Assembly: GCA_017620615.1 (NCBI GenBank)
Contig: JAGAUW010000006.1
Coordinates: 93,097 to 157,096, forward strand
Source: Clostridia bacterium
Lineage (GTDB): Bacteria > Bacillota > Clostridia > Monoglobales > Monoglobaceae
Length of the DNA: 64,000 nucleotides
Direction of reading: 5' to 3'
Shown: positions 43,125-53,700 of the stretch, piece by piece
How the letters are laid out: each line of letters starts with the position of its first letter
Numbering within the stretch: position 1 is the stretch's first letter
Translations under genes and position numbers: made by a program
Notes under the pieces: generated by a model
The model's input: only the letters and a program-made list of their open reading frames with translations
What the model was told of the DNA's origin: nothing
The model's database searches: none

Positions 43125-45518
43125 ATGAAAAAAATAATATCTTTTATTTTGAGCTTGGTAATGATATTAAGCTCTCTTGGCGTGTCTGTTTTCGCGACGG
43201 AGAGCGAAAATAATATGGCTACGGTATATGTAACAATAAGTAAATATGGAGACATAGTAAATGACAAGAATGGTTCTCCGGTTGCAATGAATTCGATTAA
43301 ACTTTCGGGGAAAGAAGCGTATGTACTGGATGATGCATTTAGAATTGTACATAACGACTTGTATGAAGCTGGGGAATCAGGCTATGAAACAGCGATGGGC
43401 AATTACGGACTTTATGTTACAAAGTTTTGGGGTGACACAAGCGAAAACTTTACATATCAGGTGAATTTTGGCGAAGAAAGTGTGTATGGACTGGACCATG
43501 AGCTTGAGAGTGGTGACTGCATTGAATTTTGTATAAATAAAAGCAGAGGCTCAGATATGGAAGTATACACCCGGTTTGATAAGAAAAAAGTTGAGATTCA
43601 CCCAGGAGAAACTGTGGATTTAGCGTTGTCACAAGGTGAATATACAGCAGACGGGATGGTATTTCTTCCCTGTGCGGATGCTGCATTGACTGTGGATGGT
43701 GTGATAACTGAAAATGTAACGGATGCAGACGGCAGAGTTTCAGTTTGTTTTGAAGAATGTGGCGAGTATGTTGTTTCGGCTGTTAAAACAAAACTTGCTT
43801 CTGATGAAACAGTTACTGCCATTCAGGCACCTGTTTGTGTGGTTACGGTGAGTGACACCGAAATCCCACCGGCAGATATCCCCACAGATACGCCAACAGA
43901 TGAGCCTGAAGATAATTTTCCCCAAATTACGGCGGAAGAACTAATGCATAACATAGTAGGAAAATACCTTAATGATAGCATTATAAATGATGGAAATATG
44001 TATTGGTTTGTGGCAGATTTTGCTGATTACCTCAAAATATATCCTGAAAGTCAATATGCTTTCACAAATGCACAAAAGCAGAGTTGTGTGGATAAAATAA
44101 TTGCTTTTGCGGATGCTTCTTCGTCACAGGGTGACATTGCAAAGGCCATTATTGCTCTTCGTGCATTGGGATATGATGCGAAAAATACCTACAGAAAAAA
44201 CGGAGCTGCATTTGATATTGCAGAAAAGCTTTCATTGCTCATTACTGAAGAATCAGTAACTGCTCCTTATTATGAATATACACTTCCTTATGTGTTAATT
44301 GCACTTGAACAGGGAGAGGATTATGCTTTGCAGGAAACCATAGATTTTCTTATAAGCACAGCTGTTGAAATAAAGTCTTCATGGCAGGACACTACCTGGG
44401 GCATTGATGGGGCAGCACCTATGCTTCGCGCCCTTACTCCTTACTGTAACATAAATGAGGATGTCAAAGCCGTTGTTGATGAGACAGTAGAATTGATAAA
44501 GGAATATCAGGGAAGTGACGGGTCTATGGGCAATGCCGCCTCGACAGGCCTTGCAATGGCGGGTCTTTCTGCTGCTGGAATAAATCCTGAAACAGTCTTG
44601 AAGGACGGAAAAAGTTTGATGGATGGTCTTATGAGCCAAGGCAACGAAACCTTTGACGGTTTTTTGCCTGAAGACAATTTATTTGGCACAGAGCAAGGAT
44701 TGAGGGGCCTTGTTGCCTGGAAGTTGATGGATAGTGACAAAATGATTTATGATTTTAAAGATTATCCCCAAAATGAAGCCAGGGCAACATTGGAAGTCGT
44801 TTATACTCCGTCGTGGGGCGGTGGCTCATCAAGCGGAAGAACGGAAGAGAAAGGAAAAGACGATACAAAAAAAGAAACCGAAGTTATTGAAGAAAATCCA
44901 CAGGGTTTAAGCGGAAAAAATGAAGATGTAAGAATTTTACCGGTAATTTTTGAAGAAAAAACCTTTGAGGATATACAAAACCATGAAAATCAAAATGCGA
45001 TCCAGCAGCTTGCCCAGAGAGGAATTATAAATGGTAAAAACGAAAAAAGCTATTCTCCTGATGAAACAATGACACGGGCTGAATTTGCAACTATTGTGGT
45101 AAGAGCTTTGGGAATACCTGAAAAGAACGGCGGTATATTTAATGATGTGGCGGAGGCTGATTGGTTTAACGTATATGTAAATACCGCTTACAGCTATGGT
45201 ATAGTAAACGGTATATCAGAAAATGAATTTAATCCATACAGAGAAATTACACGTGAGGAAGCGGCAACTATGATTTTGAGAGCTGCAAAGCTTTGCGGAA
45301 TGAAAGCAGATACAAGCGATACAGGAATGAGAAATACCCTTGCTGAGTTTTCTGATTATGTCGAGGCGTCGGAATGGGCAATGGCGGCTCTCGCCTTTTG
45401 CTACAACGAGGAAATTCTTGATAAAAGTGTGATTGAGATAAACCCCAAAACAGAGGTAACAAGGGCAGAAGTAGCCCAAATTCTTTATAATATGCTTGGC
45501 AGGGCAAAGTTGTTATGA
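43125..45518 (+). CDS. Secreted transcobalamin-like protein with SLH wall anchor
   Basis: A 797-residue exported protein, probably cobalamin-binding. Order: signal peptide 1-25; domain 31-140 resembling the DUF4430 (transcobalamin beta) fold (YGLYVTKFWGDTSENFTYQVNFG, LESGDCIEFC); Ig-like segment 150-243; Pro/Thr linker 245-265; an all-helical alpha/alpha-barrel region 265-555 like prenyltransferase/squalene-cyclase or the alpha domain of intrinsic factor (DGSMGNAASTGLAMAGLSAAG); Gly/Ser/Lys/Glu linker; three SLH repeats at 613-660, 671-722 and 741-790. Cobalamin is inferred from the riboswitch, the DUF4430 partner and the ECF transporter downstream. Its stop overlaps the next ATG (ATGA). Confidence 0.72.
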   Translation: MKKIISFILSLVMILSSLGVSVFATESENNMATVYVTISKYGDIVNDKNGSPVAMNSIKLSGKEAYVLDDAFRIVHNDLYEAGESGYETAMGNYGLYVTKFWGDTSENFTYQVNFGEESVYGLDHELESGDCIEFCINKSRGSDMEVYTRFDKKKVEIHPGETVDLALSQGEYTADGMVFLPCADAALTVDGVITENVTDADGRVSVCFEECGEYVVSAVKTKLASDETVTAIQAPVCVVTVSDTEIPPADIPTDTPTDEPEDNFPQITAEELMHNIVGKYLNDSIINDGNMYWFVADFADYLKIYPESQYAFTNAQKQSCVDKIIAFADASSSQGDIAKAIIALRALGYDAKNTYRKNGAAFDIAEKLSLLITEESVTAPYYEYTLPYVLIALEQGEDYALQETIDFLISTAVEIKSSWQDTTWGIDGAAPMLRALTPYCNINEDVKAVVDETVELIKEYQGSDGSMGNAASTGLAMAGLSAAGINPETVLKDGKSLMDGLMSQGNETFDGFLPEDNLFGTEQGLRGLVAWKLMDSDKMIYDFKDYPQNEARATLEVVYTPSWGGGSSSGRTEEKGKDDTKKETEVIEENPQGLSGKNEDVRILPVIFEEKTFEDIQNHENQNAIQQLAQRGIINGKNEKSYSPDETMTRAEFATIVVRALGIPEKNGGIFNDVAEADWFNVYVNTAYSYGIVNGISENEFNPYREITREEAATMILRAAKLCGMKADTSDTGMRNTLAEFSDYVEASEWAMAALAFCYNEEILDKSVIEINPKTEVTRAEVAQILYNMLGRAKLL

Positions 45519-46216
45519 GAAGAAAATTATTAACTATATTTATCTGTTTATTAGTCGCAGTTTCACTTGTTTCTTGCGGCAGGGTAAATAATCCAATAGA
45601 CACCCATGGCAAATCGGCTGTTAATATAACAGAGGAATCGGCAGACGAAAGTTTGCCGACTCCTGTTGCCAAGACGGAAAAAACTGTTGCTTTAAAGAAA
45701 ACGGAAAAAGCAGAAGAGGTAAAAAACGAAAAATCCCAAGGAAAAAATGAAACGATTGTAAATAGTATTACTGATGAATCAAACAGTGGTGGCAAGGCTG
45801 AAGAGGCAGAGAAAGGCGTGTTTAAGTGTACTTTGTCGGTACGCTGTGATACTGTTTTTAAAAATATAACCGAGCTTGATAAAGAGAAAGCGGAGGTTTT
45901 GCCCAAGAATGGGATAATATACCCCCAAACTGAGGTTGTCTTTTATGAGGGAGAAAGTGTCTTTAATGTTTTAACAAGGGAATTTAAGAAAAACCGGATA
46001 CATATTGATTTTGTAAATACACCGATGTATAATACCATATATATTAAAGGCATTTCCAATCTTTATGAACGCGATTGTGGAGAACTTTCCGGATGGATAT
46101 ATGCAGTAAACGGAAAAATACCAAGCTGCGGCTGTTCACAATACATATTGAGTACCGGAGACAAAATTGAGTTTGTGTATACTTGTGATTTGGGCAACGA
46201 TATTGATTTAAAATGA
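45515..46216 (+). CDS. DUF4430 (transcobalamin C-terminal-like) lipoprotein
   Basis: A 233-residue lipoprotein: lipobox LVSC with Cys21, a long Lys/Glu-rich spacer to about residue 95, then a DUF4430 domain. Typical motifs are ESVFNVLTREF, IKGISNLYERDCGELSGWIYAVNG and STGDKIEFVYTCDLG. DUF4430 is the domain that caps cobalamin in transcobalamin and intrinsic factor. Anchored to the membrane outer face, it could receive cobalamin from the wall-bound protein and deliver it to the ECF transporter. Four-base overlap with the upstream gene shows coupling. Confidence 0.83.
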   Translation: MRRKLLTIFICLLVAVSLVSCGRVNNPIDTHGKSAVNITEESADESLPTPVAKTEKTVALKKTEKAEEVKNEKSQGKNETIVNSITDESNSGGKAEEAEKGVFKCTLSVRCDTVFKNITELDKEKAEVLPKNGIIYPQTEVVFYEGESVFNVLTREFKKNRIHIDFVNTPMYNTIYIKGISNLYERDCGELSGWIYAVNGKIPSCGCSQYILSTGDKIEFVYTCDLGNDIDLK

Positions 46217-46283
46217 CTGTATACTGAGGGGAATACATTTAAGCTTTCTCGTTATATATTTGTTGGAAAAGGGAGGAAAGACT

Positions 46284-47171
46284 ATGAACGAATTTAAAAC
46301 ATACCATCCGATTGTAAATTTTGTGTATTTTGCATTCGTAATAGGCTTTTCATGTGTTTTTATGCATCCCGTTTCCTTGGGAATTTCCCTCAGTTCAGGA
46401 TTTATATATTTTATAATGCTAAAGGGCAAAAAGGCGGCAAAAATAAATCTCATATATATGTTTCCAATGATGATTTTAATGACATTGATAAATCCGCTTT
46501 TTAACCACGAGGGCGTTACAATTATTGGATACCTGCCGAGCGGAAATCCTCTTACGTTAGAATCAGCACTTTATGGTTTTGCAGCGACGGCAATGATTTT
46601 CTCGGTGATATGTCATTTTTCCTGTTATAACGAGGTTATGACAAGCGATAAGTTTTTATATCTGTTTGGAAAGGTTATACCATCACTATCTCTGGTAATT
46701 TCTCTGACTCTCGGGTTTGTGCCGAAGTTTACCGCACAGCTTAAAACGGTTGCAGATGCCCAAAAGTGTATGGGGCGAGATGTTTCAAACGGGAACATAA
46801 TTAAGCGTGCAAAATACGGACTTAATATTCTGTCCATCATGACGACGTGGGCACTGGAAAATGCCATTGAAACAGCGGACAGCATGAAATCCCGAGGCTA
46901 TGGACTCTCTGGGAGAACTTCGTTTTCGGTATTCACGTTTGATAAGAGGGATAAAAAGGCGCTTGTTTGTATTTTGATTTTAGGTATATATACACTTGCA
47001 GGGAATTTGCTGGGTGGAATGGAATTCGAATATTTTCCGAGGATAAAAGGAACGGAAGCTTCCTTATTTAACGTAAGCATTTTTGCTTCGTATCTGCTTC
47101 TTTGTATATATCCTGTTATAATTGAAATTTGGGAGGTGAGAAGATGGAAAGCTATCGAATCGAAAATTTAA
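46284..47171 (+). CDS. ecfT: Energy-coupling factor transporter transmembrane subunit
   Basis: A 295-residue membrane protein of the EcfT/CbiQ family, with about five or six hydrophobic segments and a cytoplasmic coupling region ending in SMKSRGYGLSGR, which carries the conserved Arg-Gly pattern that contacts the ATPases. ATG 46284 follows GGGAGG. It overlaps the next gene by 28 bases. It couples ATP hydrolysis to toppling of the S subunit. Placement in a B12-riboswitch operon points to cobalamin as substrate. Confidence 0.88.
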   Translation: MNEFKTYHPIVNFVYFAFVIGFSCVFMHPVSLGISLSSGFIYFIMLKGKKAAKINLIYMFPMMILMTLINPLFNHEGVTIIGYLPSGNPLTLESALYGFAATAMIFSVICHFSCYNEVMTSDKFLYLFGKVIPSLSLVISLTLGFVPKFTAQLKTVADAQKCMGRDVSNGNIIKRAKYGLNILSIMTTWALENAIETADSMKSRGYGLSGRTSFSVFTFDKRDKKALVCILILGIYTLAGNLLGGMEFEYFPRIKGTEASLFNVSIFASYLLLCIYPVIIEIWEVRRWKAIESKI

Positions 47172-49627
47172 GTTTTACTTATCCCACTAGATGCGGTAAT
47201 GCGCTTAATGACATAAGTTTGTCAATAAATCAGGGAGAGTTTGTGCTTATCTGTGGACAATCAGGCTGCGGGAAGACCACTTTGTTGAGACTTTTGAAAC
47301 CTTCTCTTTCTCCCTTTGGTGAAATAGGAGGAAACATATATTTCGGTGAAAGAGAACTGTCTGTTTGTGATGTCAGGGAGCAGGCATCAGGCATTGGTTT
47401 TGTGATGCAAAATCCTGATAACCAGATTGTTACGGACAAGGTATGGCACGAGCTCAGTTTTGGACTTGAAAGCCTTGGAATGAAAACTCCTGAAATCAGG
47501 ACAAAAGTTTCTGAAATGGCAGCATTTTTTGGTATAGAGAATTGGTTTCATCAAAAGACTGCGGAATTGTCGGGCGGTCAAAAACAGCTCCTGAATCTTG
47601 CGGCTGTTATGGTTATGCAACCATCGGTGTTGATACTTGACGAGCCAACAAGTCAGCTTGACCCCATTGCGGCACAGGAATTTTTGAATACCCTGAAAAA
47701 GATTAACAGCGAGCTTGGTACAACCATAATTCTTGCGGAGCATCGTCTGGAAGAAGCTTTTTCCATAGCAGACAGGGTAATTGTTATGGAAAAAGGAACA
47801 ATTATTGCAAATCAACCACCAAAGGAAGTTGCTCAAATTTTGAAAGGGAAAAATCATCCTATGTATAAAGCACTTCCGACCCCGATGAGAGTGTATGGCG
47901 CGGTGGGAAAAAATGGGGATTGTCCTCTAACTGTCTGTGAGGGGAGAATGTGGCTTGAAGAATTCTCAAAGGAAAATCCATTGATGCCAGAACGAATTCC
48001 CACAGGCAAAAAAGAGGATGATGGAGACAGCATAGCGATTGAAATAAAGGATGCGTGGTTTCGATATGAAAAAAATTCACCTGATGTGATAAAAGGCTTG
48101 AATTTAAAAGTCAAAAAAGGCGAAATTTTTGCTATACTGGGAGGAAACGGAACTGGAAAAACCACTGCACTTTCTCTTATCTCAGGACTCAACAAGCCGT
48201 ATCGGGGCGAGATATATATTGGTGGTGAAAATATCTCAAAGGTGAAAAATCTTTATGACGGTTTAATTGGAGTTCTTCCTCAAAACCCCCAAAGCGTATT
48301 TTTGAAAAATACCGTTTGGCTTGATTTGATGGGAATGCTTTCGGGCAAGGATTTGGCAGAGGAAGAAAAAAGAAAAAAAGTTCAGAACATAGCTCATTTA
48401 TGTTGTATTGACGATTTGCTTGAAAGTCATCCATATGATTTATCGGGAGGCGAACAACAGAGGGCGGGACTTGCAAAGGTACTCCTTTTGGAACCTCAAA
48501 TTTTGCTTTTGGATGAGCCCACGAAAGGTATGGATGCAAGATTTAAAGAGGAATTTGCAGATATTCTTGCGGAACTGAAAGAAGATGGGGTTACTGTCAT
48601 TATGGTTTCTCACGACATTGAATTTTGTGCGGAATTTTCTGACAGATGTGCCCTTGTTTTTGACGGCAGCATAACCTCGGACGGAGGTTCAAGGCAGTTT
48701 TTTGCTGGAAACAGATTTTACACAACGGCGGCAAATCGAATGGCGCGAGGTGTTCTCCCTAATGCAGTTCTTTGTGATGATATAATTCTGGCATGCGGAG
48801 GTATGGCGGCAAAGAGTGAAAGAAAAAAGGAAAAACCTCCGTATCCTCCAAATGAGAAAAAATCCAATGCCAAGGACCTGCCTTTTCACAAGGACGTTGC
48901 TGTGCCCAAAAATCCACAAGAAAAACGGAAACTGTCAAAAGTGACGTGTTGGGCGATTCTCTCGGTTTTGCTCACTATACCGCTGACCATTTTGGCAGGC
49001 ATGTACTTTTTTGAAGACAGAAAGTATTATTTCATAAGTCTTCTTATTATATTTGAAATAATGATACCCTTTTGTATGGTGTTTGAATCAGGAAAACCGC
49101 GGGTACGTGAGATTGTGCTGATAAGCGTGCTTTGCGCCATAACTGTTTCGGGAAGAGCAGCATTTTTTATGCTTCCTCAGTTCAAGCCTGTGGCTGCACT
49201 CGTGATTATTGCAGGGGTTTGTTTTGGTGGTGAAACAGGTTTTTTAGTGGGTGCGGTCAGCGGATTTGTTTCAAACTTTTTCTTCGGTCAGGGTCCGTGG
49301 ACACCGTGGCAGATGTTTTCAATGGGTATGATTGGTTTTGTTTCAGGCATGCTTTTTGAAAAAGGCATGCTGAAAAAAGCAAGGATTTTTCTTTGTATCT
49401 TTGGTTTCGTTGCCACATTTTTGATTTATGGCGGGATAATGAATTTGTCTTCGGTGCTTCAGGTACAAGCAAGTCCAACAACCGAAATGTTTGCGGCGGC
49501 ATATATAAGTGGTTTACCACTTGATATTATTCATGCAGTATCCACGGCATTTTTTCTTTGTATCATGGCAGAACCCTTTATTGAAAAGCTTGAACGTATA
49601 AAAACAAAATACGGATTGATGAGATAA
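47144..49627 (+). CDS. Fused ECF ATPase-ATPase-S component
   Basis: An 827-residue single-chain version of three ECF subunits. First ABC domain about 1-240: Walker A GQSGCGKTT (38-46), signature LSGGQKQ (142-148), Walker B VLILDEPTSQLD. Second ABC domain about 300-530: Walker A GGNGTGKTT (333-341), signature LSGGEQQ (about 432), Walker B LLLDEPTKGMD. A charged linker 570-595 leads to a membrane domain about 598-820 with six or so helices, typical of an ECF S component (GVCFGGETGFLVGAVSGFVSNFFFGQGPW). The S domain should bind the vitamin. ATG 47144 follows GGAGGTGAG. Substrate is inferred from context. Confidence 0.87.
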   Translation: MESYRIENLSFTYPTRCGNALNDISLSINQGEFVLICGQSGCGKTTLLRLLKPSLSPFGEIGGNIYFGERELSVCDVREQASGIGFVMQNPDNQIVTDKVWHELSFGLESLGMKTPEIRTKVSEMAAFFGIENWFHQKTAELSGGQKQLLNLAAVMVMQPSVLILDEPTSQLDPIAAQEFLNTLKKINSELGTTIILAEHRLEEAFSIADRVIVMEKGTIIANQPPKEVAQILKGKNHPMYKALPTPMRVYGAVGKNGDCPLTVCEGRMWLEEFSKENPLMPERIPTGKKEDDGDSIAIEIKDAWFRYEKNSPDVIKGLNLKVKKGEIFAILGGNGTGKTTALSLISGLNKPYRGEIYIGGENISKVKNLYDGLIGVLPQNPQSVFLKNTVWLDLMGMLSGKDLAEEEKRKKVQNIAHLCCIDDLLESHPYDLSGGEQQRAGLAKVLLLEPQILLLDEPTKGMDARFKEEFADILAELKEDGVTVIMVSHDIEFCAEFSDRCALVFDGSITSDGGSRQFFAGNRFYTTAANRMARGVLPNAVLCDDIILACGGMAAKSERKKEKPPYPPNEKKSNAKDLPFHKDVAVPKNPQEKRKLSKVTCWAILSVLLTIPLTILAGMYFFEDRKYYFISLLIIFEIMIPFCMVFESGKPRVREIVLISVLCAITVSGRAAFFMLPQFKPVAALVIIAGVCFGGETGFLVGAVSGFVSNFFFGQGPWTPWQMFSMGMIGFVSGMLFEKGMLKKARIFLCIFGFVATFLIYGGIMNLSSVLQVQASPTTEMFAAAYISGLPLDIIHAVSTAFFLCIMAEPFIEKLERIKTKYGLMR

Positions 49628-49628
49628 A

Positions 49629-49659
49629 AAACAGATTTCCCGTGGGAAATCTGTTTTTG
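49629..49659 (+). terminator. Terminator of the cobalamin uptake operon
   Basis: AACAGATTTCCC / GGGAAATCTGTT stem with a tight loop followed by five T, directly after the transporter stop codon. Confidence 0.9.
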
Positions 49660-49797
49660 TTGTGCAACGAATACCACGCTAAGCCTTTCGTGGTTCAAAA
49701 AAGGTTAACCGATAAACAGATAACGAAGTGTAATTTATTCCAAAAAGTAAATTGTGATTGCAATATCGCAGTATAGTACAAACAATTTATTGGAAAG

Positions 49798-49817
49798 CCT
49801 TCCCCTTGAGGGGAAGG
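49798..49817. repeat. Intergenic palindrome CCTTCCCC-TTGA-GGGGAAGG
   Basis: Perfect 8-bp inverted repeat with a TTGA loop. I recall the same core in dispersed intergenic repeats of gut Clostridia, usually followed by a longer conserved GC-rich tail that is absent here. The rest of the gap 49660-49921 holds no gene; a short CCACG/CGTGG hairpin lies near 49675-49694. Confidence 0.55.
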
Positions 49818-49921
49818 TGGGTATGTTATCATTTGAAGTGCAACACTAAATAAAAATAGACAATATAGCAATTTTTGTGTAAAATGAATTTACCACAAAA
49901 CAATTAACACAAAGGATTGCT

Positions 49922-50494
49922 ATGTCGTCCTACATTCATTTTACACACGATGAACGAATTTGTCTACAAAAACTTTTAAGTGAAGGAAAATCTTTTCGCC
50001 AAATTGCTTTCTTGATGGGTAGAAGCCCATCTACAATCAGCCGAGTGGTAAATAGGAATCGTGCTAAATATCCTCCAAAACATAAAAGCGATAATAAATT
50101 CAATTATCATCAGTGGAGAGCACAAATTCAAACCATTTGCCGTCGGAGGCAAATCCGAAGAACTGCATTAAAAGTTGATAGTTTTAAATATAACTATGTT
50201 GTAGAAAAACTAAAGCTGTTTTGGTCACCTGAACAGATTGCAATGCGTATGCGTTTAGACTTTCCTAATCAAATCATTGGTGTAGCAACAATTTATCGCT
50301 ACATTAAACGAGGTGATTTGCCTGAAATCACAAAGTGTTTTCACACCATGTCCCGAAACGCTCACAGCATATCCTGTTTGCCACAAATGACTCTGTTTGG
50401 GCATTTCCGCTACCTCACATTTATGCAATTAAGGACAGTTTTTTTTAAAAATCTGTCCTTGATTTATTTGTATCTCTATGTTACAATTAGGTGA
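49922..50494 (+). pseudogene. Truncated IS30-family transposase
   Basis: Residues 1 to about 138 match the N-terminal half of IS30-type transposases: helix-turn-helix ERICLQKLLSEGKSFRQIAFLMGRSPSTISRVVNRN and the YNYVVEKLKLFWSPEQIAMRM and VATIYRYIKRGDLP segments. The catalytic DDE half is missing; the last 50 residues read through unrelated sequence to a chance stop. AAGTGCAACACT at 49837-49848 resembles outer ends of such elements, but I found no matching right-hand repeat. A long hairpin (AAGGACAG/CTGTCCTT, 50431-50460) lies inside the 3' part. The element is dead and separates the B12 operon from the surface-protein genes. Confidence 0.78.
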
Positions 50495-50737
50495 AAATTT
50501 ATATTTAATAAAGACCATAATTATAAAGGTTGTGTAATTTTCAGACAAGTAGGTTTTATACAAGGAGTGGGTTAGGTATCTTGGTGATTCTATGATAGAC
50601 ATCAAGAAAAGTGACTAAATTGCGGAAGGAGAGGGGTATATTTCTATTGAAATTTTCGAAACACAATGATACGCTATATATAAAGGCAAGTTATTAAAAA
50701 TTCAAATACAAACATCAAAAGTTAGGAGGAAAAAATT

Positions 50738-53700
50738 ATGACAAAAAAACTTTTATGTATGATTCTCTGTGCAGCATTGATTTTGCCGACTTGTATGGTT
50801 CCTGTATCTGTAGCAGGTGCCGCAAGCTATGTGGATTATACGGTTGGAGACGGATTCAGCTATTTGTGGGACTTTGAAGCGGCAAATTCCGACTTTTCTG
50901 CTAGTACTATCGGAACGGCATCAAAGACAGGAGCAAACGGCAATCATTATTGGGAGTTCATGCCTAGCGGGCGCTCTCTTTCTACAATGACGAGCTCTGA
51001 AAATTCGGCCTTTGGCCCAAACAAAACAATAACTATCGACCTTCAGTGCGTTTCTGCGGGCGTACCCTTTTTGATTTATGCGGGAAGACCTTCAAGCCTT
51101 GACGGTACTTATACCGACTATTTGGGTATAAACATTTTCGGTGCTCCGGACGGAAACTGGTATACATATAAAATTGAAGTGGGTGACTTTGACGGAAGCG
51201 TGAGCTTCCGAACTCATCACGAAGACTTTGTGGGTGTATACAGAAAGCCTCTTGGTGCAGCAGATAGTAGCTATGTTGAGCTTTCAGGATTAAATCTTGA
51301 TACTATCAATGGAATGGTTTCATCGTCTGTATTGAATTCATACGACTATGGTTGGGGTTCATCAGTTACTGCTGCCAGAAACAAATTTATTCTTGGATAT
51401 TACCAGGGAAGATATGACCTTGACGTTTCTCTTGAGGATGCTACAAAGTGGAATGCAGACAACTTTGCGGTTTTTAACCCTACTGCAAACAAGTATGTCA
51501 TAAAGAAAGCATCTTTTGTAAATGAAAGCGGCACAACTGTTACAAGCATTCCTCAGTCAGGAAGTGTTGTTCCTGTGTTCGGAATTGCAAATGCGGGAGC
51601 TGAATGCAAGGTTGATGTTATTACAGCGGTTTTTGACAGTAACGGAAGTATGGTAAGCTCGTCTGCCAATACACTTGTTTCCCGTACAATCTCGGCGGGC
51701 TACAGTCAGGTGACAGGCACTGCTATCAATGCTTCGGATATTCCTCAGGGCGGACGTGTTGAATCGTATGTTTGGAACGACCCTGCCAAGATGCAACTGC
51801 TGGACAGTGCAATTACTCTTGGCGGAATCGGTTCTGTGGGAACGTCAAGCACAACAGGTCTTAAGTATGATACAAATGCAAATGTTATCAGCATTGAGAG
51901 CAAATATAATGAAAATAAAGATGTAGCAATCAGGGCAGAAGACGGTAACGGAAATCTTCTTTATGTGACACAGTTTGCTGCAACAGCCGGCGAGGGCTTC
52001 AAAAAGGATATTGTTATAAATCCCAATGCTGTTATTGCAAACAATGAAGTTACAGTAAAAATGACGGCATCCGGCGTGGCGTTGCCTGACATTACCGTTT
52101 CCATGGCTTCAAACTGGACGGATCTCAAGGACGACTTTGACGCTCTTGACGAGACAAATGCAGTTACATTTTTTGCGACATATGGAGATAATTTCAAATG
52201 TTATAAAAACAGCGCACCGGTTACACTTCTTGATGTAAGTGCTTTGGATAATGACACAAAGCAGAATATCGGTTATCTTAAGTCGATAAAGAGCTACGAT
52301 GCAGATATTACATATTCAGAAATTATTGAAGAAATTGTAAAGCTCGCGTCGGTTAAAGACTTTATGGATGGATTTGATGCGGCAAAAGACCTTTATCAGA
52401 CAAGTCAGGCTGAGGCTGTTGAAGATTTGAAAGAGCTTCTCTCAAATGCAACACTTTATGAGTTTGACAGAACCAGCGGTGTAATATGCGAAGCATTGTT
52501 TAATGCAACAATAACAGGAATTGGTGATTTGATTTCTGAGTATGAAGCAGCAAAAAGTGACCAGGAAACTGTTGAGGCAACTCAGATTCCCGGCAAGTTT
52601 TCGGGTACTGTTATTACAGACAGCACAGCAATGAAGAATTTCTTTGATGAGACAATTGAGATTTCAGGTGTTGATTATACTATAAAGGAAACACTTGGTA
52701 TTTCAAGCAAAGTAAATGGCTATACAGAAAAAGATTTTAAGGTTATGTACAAGGCATATGTAGAAAAGGGTTATAATGCCTACACAGATGCCACAGCATA
52801 CGCTGATATAAGCACTGCAATTTCATTCCTGCTTGACTGTGTTGATGAATACAATGACTGGACAGCAGGTTTGGCTGGAAAAACCACAGCAAAAGGCGAG
52901 TGGGATGCTATCAAAAAGCTTTTCGGAACGGAATACGATTCCTTGACTCCTGCAATTGCGGATACGTATGCATTTGAAAATGCTTCAAACGAAAGCGTAA
53001 TCTATAAAAGAATTTTGGATATGGGTTATGCAAACCTTGCAGAAACCGACGCAGACCTTGCAAACGCAAATGCGAAGATTGACTGTATTGAGACACTCAG
53101 AACAGCAACAACCGCAAGTGTTATAAAAACTCAGGTTGAGCTTGCAAGCTCAGAGGGTTGGATTTCAATCGGTTCACCTTCGGGAGTTCTTCGTGTATAT
53201 GAAAGAATGATTGGCGCAACATACAATTATTTTTCTGATATAGAGGCTGCGTATGAGGATGCAACAGGTCCTGACTACGCGGGTTATGCGGTAAAAGAAG
53301 GCATAGGTGAAATCTTCAGCTGGTCCTTTGGCGATGCAGAAACAGATGCAGATGTTGCTTCTACATTCAGCGAAGCAAACAGTGGTGCACTTTCGACAAC
53401 TCCAATAACTGAAGGCGACAATACTTACTGGAGTTTTGGAATTGCAGATAATAATCTTATTCCTGTTCTACATGACAATTCATCAACAGGCTCAGTGCTT
53501 CAGCCCAACTCGGCAATCACTATTGATTTGCGCTGTGTTTCAGAGGGTGTGCCTTTCTTGATATCTATAGGCAGACCGGCAAGCCTCGGTGGCACTTACA
53601 GTGACTATTTTAGTGTAAATATCTTTGGCGCTCCTGATGATAGTTGGTATACGTATAAAATGGAAATAGGTAACCTCAGCGGAAGCAAGTCCTTCAAGGA

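Noticed and set aside
43125..45518. Prenyltransferase or squalene cyclase enzyme
   Set aside because: The barrel is secreted and flanked by DUF4430-like and SLH domains under a B12 riboswitch, and no DxDD or similar catalytic motif is seen.
49922..50494. Intact IS30 element
   Set aside because: The DDE catalytic half is missing and no matching pair of terminal inverted repeats was found.
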